Assembly: GCA_963821325.1 (NCBI GenBank)
Contig: CAWGDC010000001.1
Location: forward strand, 806,001-870,000
Origin: PALSA-555 sp963821325
GTDB lineage: Bacteria > Actinomycetota > Acidimicrobiia > IMCC26256 > PALSA-555
DNA length: 64,000 bases
Reading direction: 5' to 3'
The notes beneath the pieces were generated by a model. The model was not told the DNA's origin. It saw only the letters and a list, made by a program, of their open reading frames with translations, and searched no databases. The first letter of the stretch is position 1; every line of letters begins with the position of its first letter. Shown here piece by piece: positions 63,528 to 64,000 of this stretch. A program made the position numbers and the translations under genes.

Positions 63528-64000
63528 ATGGGCTTCCGAGACCTGCTCAGCGCGGCGAAAGAGCGGATCCACGAGATCGACCCCGCGGCCGCCGAATCGC
63601 GCCTCGGGGACGCCACGTTCCTCGACGTCCGCGAGCAAGACGAGTACGAGCAGGGCACCATCCCGGGTGCCGTGTTCATCCCCCGCGGCCACCTCGAGGC
63701 CCAGGTCGAGAACCGCCTCCCGGACAAGACCCGCCCGGTCGTCGTGTACTGCGCCGGCGGGGTCCGCTCGGTCTTCGCCGCGGACACGCTGCAGGAGCTC
63801 GGCTACGCCGACGTCGACGTCGATGGCCGGTGGGTTCGGACGTTGGAAGAACGAGGGACGCGACCTGGATCACCCCGGCGGTGCTCAGCCCCGACCAGCG
63901 GAACCGCTATCACCGTCACCTGCTGCTGCCCGAGGTCGGCGAAGCCGGGCAGCAGCAGCTGCTCGAGAGCAAGATCCTGCTCCTCGGCGCCGGCGGGCTC
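63528..64000 (+). CDS. Rhodanese - ThiF/MoeB-type E1 fusion, partial, two frame shifts
   Basis: Cut by the right edge. Residues 1-105 are a rhodanese domain (FLDVREQDEYEQGTIPGAVF) with active-site Cys in VVYCAGGVRS. One extra base at about 63822 leads to MAGGFGRWKNEGRD, a second at about 63862 to WITPAVLSPDQRNRYHRH, LLLPEVGEAGQQ and the nucleotide loop LLLGAGGL, the start of an adenylating E1 enzyme. The rhodanese is N-terminal here, the reverse of the usual MoeZ order. Probable role: activating and sulfurating a ThiS/MoaD-like carrier. ATG with a GAGGGAGGG ribosome site and TAGCAT at 63499-63504 as a possible -10. Confidence 0.82.
   Translation, partial: MGFRDLLSAAKERIHEIDPAAAESRLGDATFLDVREQDEYEQGTIPGAVFIPRGHLEAQVENRLPDKTRPVVVYCAGGVRSVFAADTLQELGYADVDVDGRWVRTLEERGTRPGSPRRCSAPTSGTAITVTCCCPRSAKPGSSSCSRARSCSSAPAG

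Overview
The window is a dense, very G+C-rich bacterial stretch with about 62 genes, many GTG and TTG starts, and frequent 4-bp start/stop overlaps. Several features point to an Actinomycetota member, possibly Acidimicrobiia-like (inference from gene content): a menaquinone cluster, GatCAB amidotransferase, a mycothiol-linked DinB/MDMPI domain, a PASTA Ser/Thr kinase, HadAB-like dehydratases, methylmalonyl-CoA mutase, and leaderless-looking promoters. No rRNA, tRNA, CRISPR array, insertion sequence or integrase was recognised.

Layout: 1-3248 menaquinone genes (menC partial, menA, menB; menE divergent). 3272-4715 LigD-type ligase. 4829-8528 surface-polysaccharide block (methyltransferase remnant, glycosyltransferase, Wzm/Wzt ABC exporter). 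8609-10577 thiol-redox membrane genes. 10644-14895 a same-strand run of D-threonine-aldolase-like, amidase and AtuA-like genes. 14941-23186 a PAS/GAF/GGDEF/EAL protein divergent from Lhr helicase and Nei glycosylase. 23200-24809 ECF sigma factor with an anti-sigma/MDMPI fusion. 24938-26861 flavoprotein disulfide reductase and thioesterase. 26858-29345 ilvC-plsY-degV. 29580-32030 RND/MMPL exporter. 32070-35202 acetyltransferase, HtrA-type protease and secreted propeller. 35213-40215 ilvB-ilvN with a leader-peptide attenuator, an Fpg-like protein and ilvD. 40265-42422 BNR propeller and class II aldolase. 42443-45614 gatCAB. 45745-47114 SCP2 and SDR. 47238-49671 PASTA kinase and an anchored protein. 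49668-53627 alcohol dehydrogenase, HadAB-like pair and ligA. 53717-56796 membrane protein, mnmA and cysteine desulfurase. 57245-60419 methylmalonyl-CoA mutase with its MeaB chaperone. 60461-61883 broken signalling fragments and a monooxygenase/MarR fusion. 62085-64000 a hypothetical protein, a sirtuin and a rhodanese/ThiF protein cut by the window end.

Functionally, branched-chain amino acid synthesis is nearly complete (ilvB, ilvN, ilvC, ilvD). Its first operon has a leader peptide ending Leu-Val-Val-Val ahead of a terminator hairpin. Lipid and acyl-CoA metabolism recurs (PlsY, DegV, SCP2, SDR, MaoC pair, mutase and MeaB), as do DNA repair (LigD, LigA, Lhr, Nei, Fpg-like) and sulfur or thiol chemistry (IscS, MnmA, TlpA/MauE, rhodanese-E1).

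A striking technical feature is about 19 single-base frame shifts, mostly one extra base, inside otherwise well-conserved genes, including the essential-type genes ligA and plsY and the menaquinone gene menA. Coding bias and motifs resume right after each shift, so uncorrected assembly indels are the likeliest cause. Those genes are given here as single reconstructed features.
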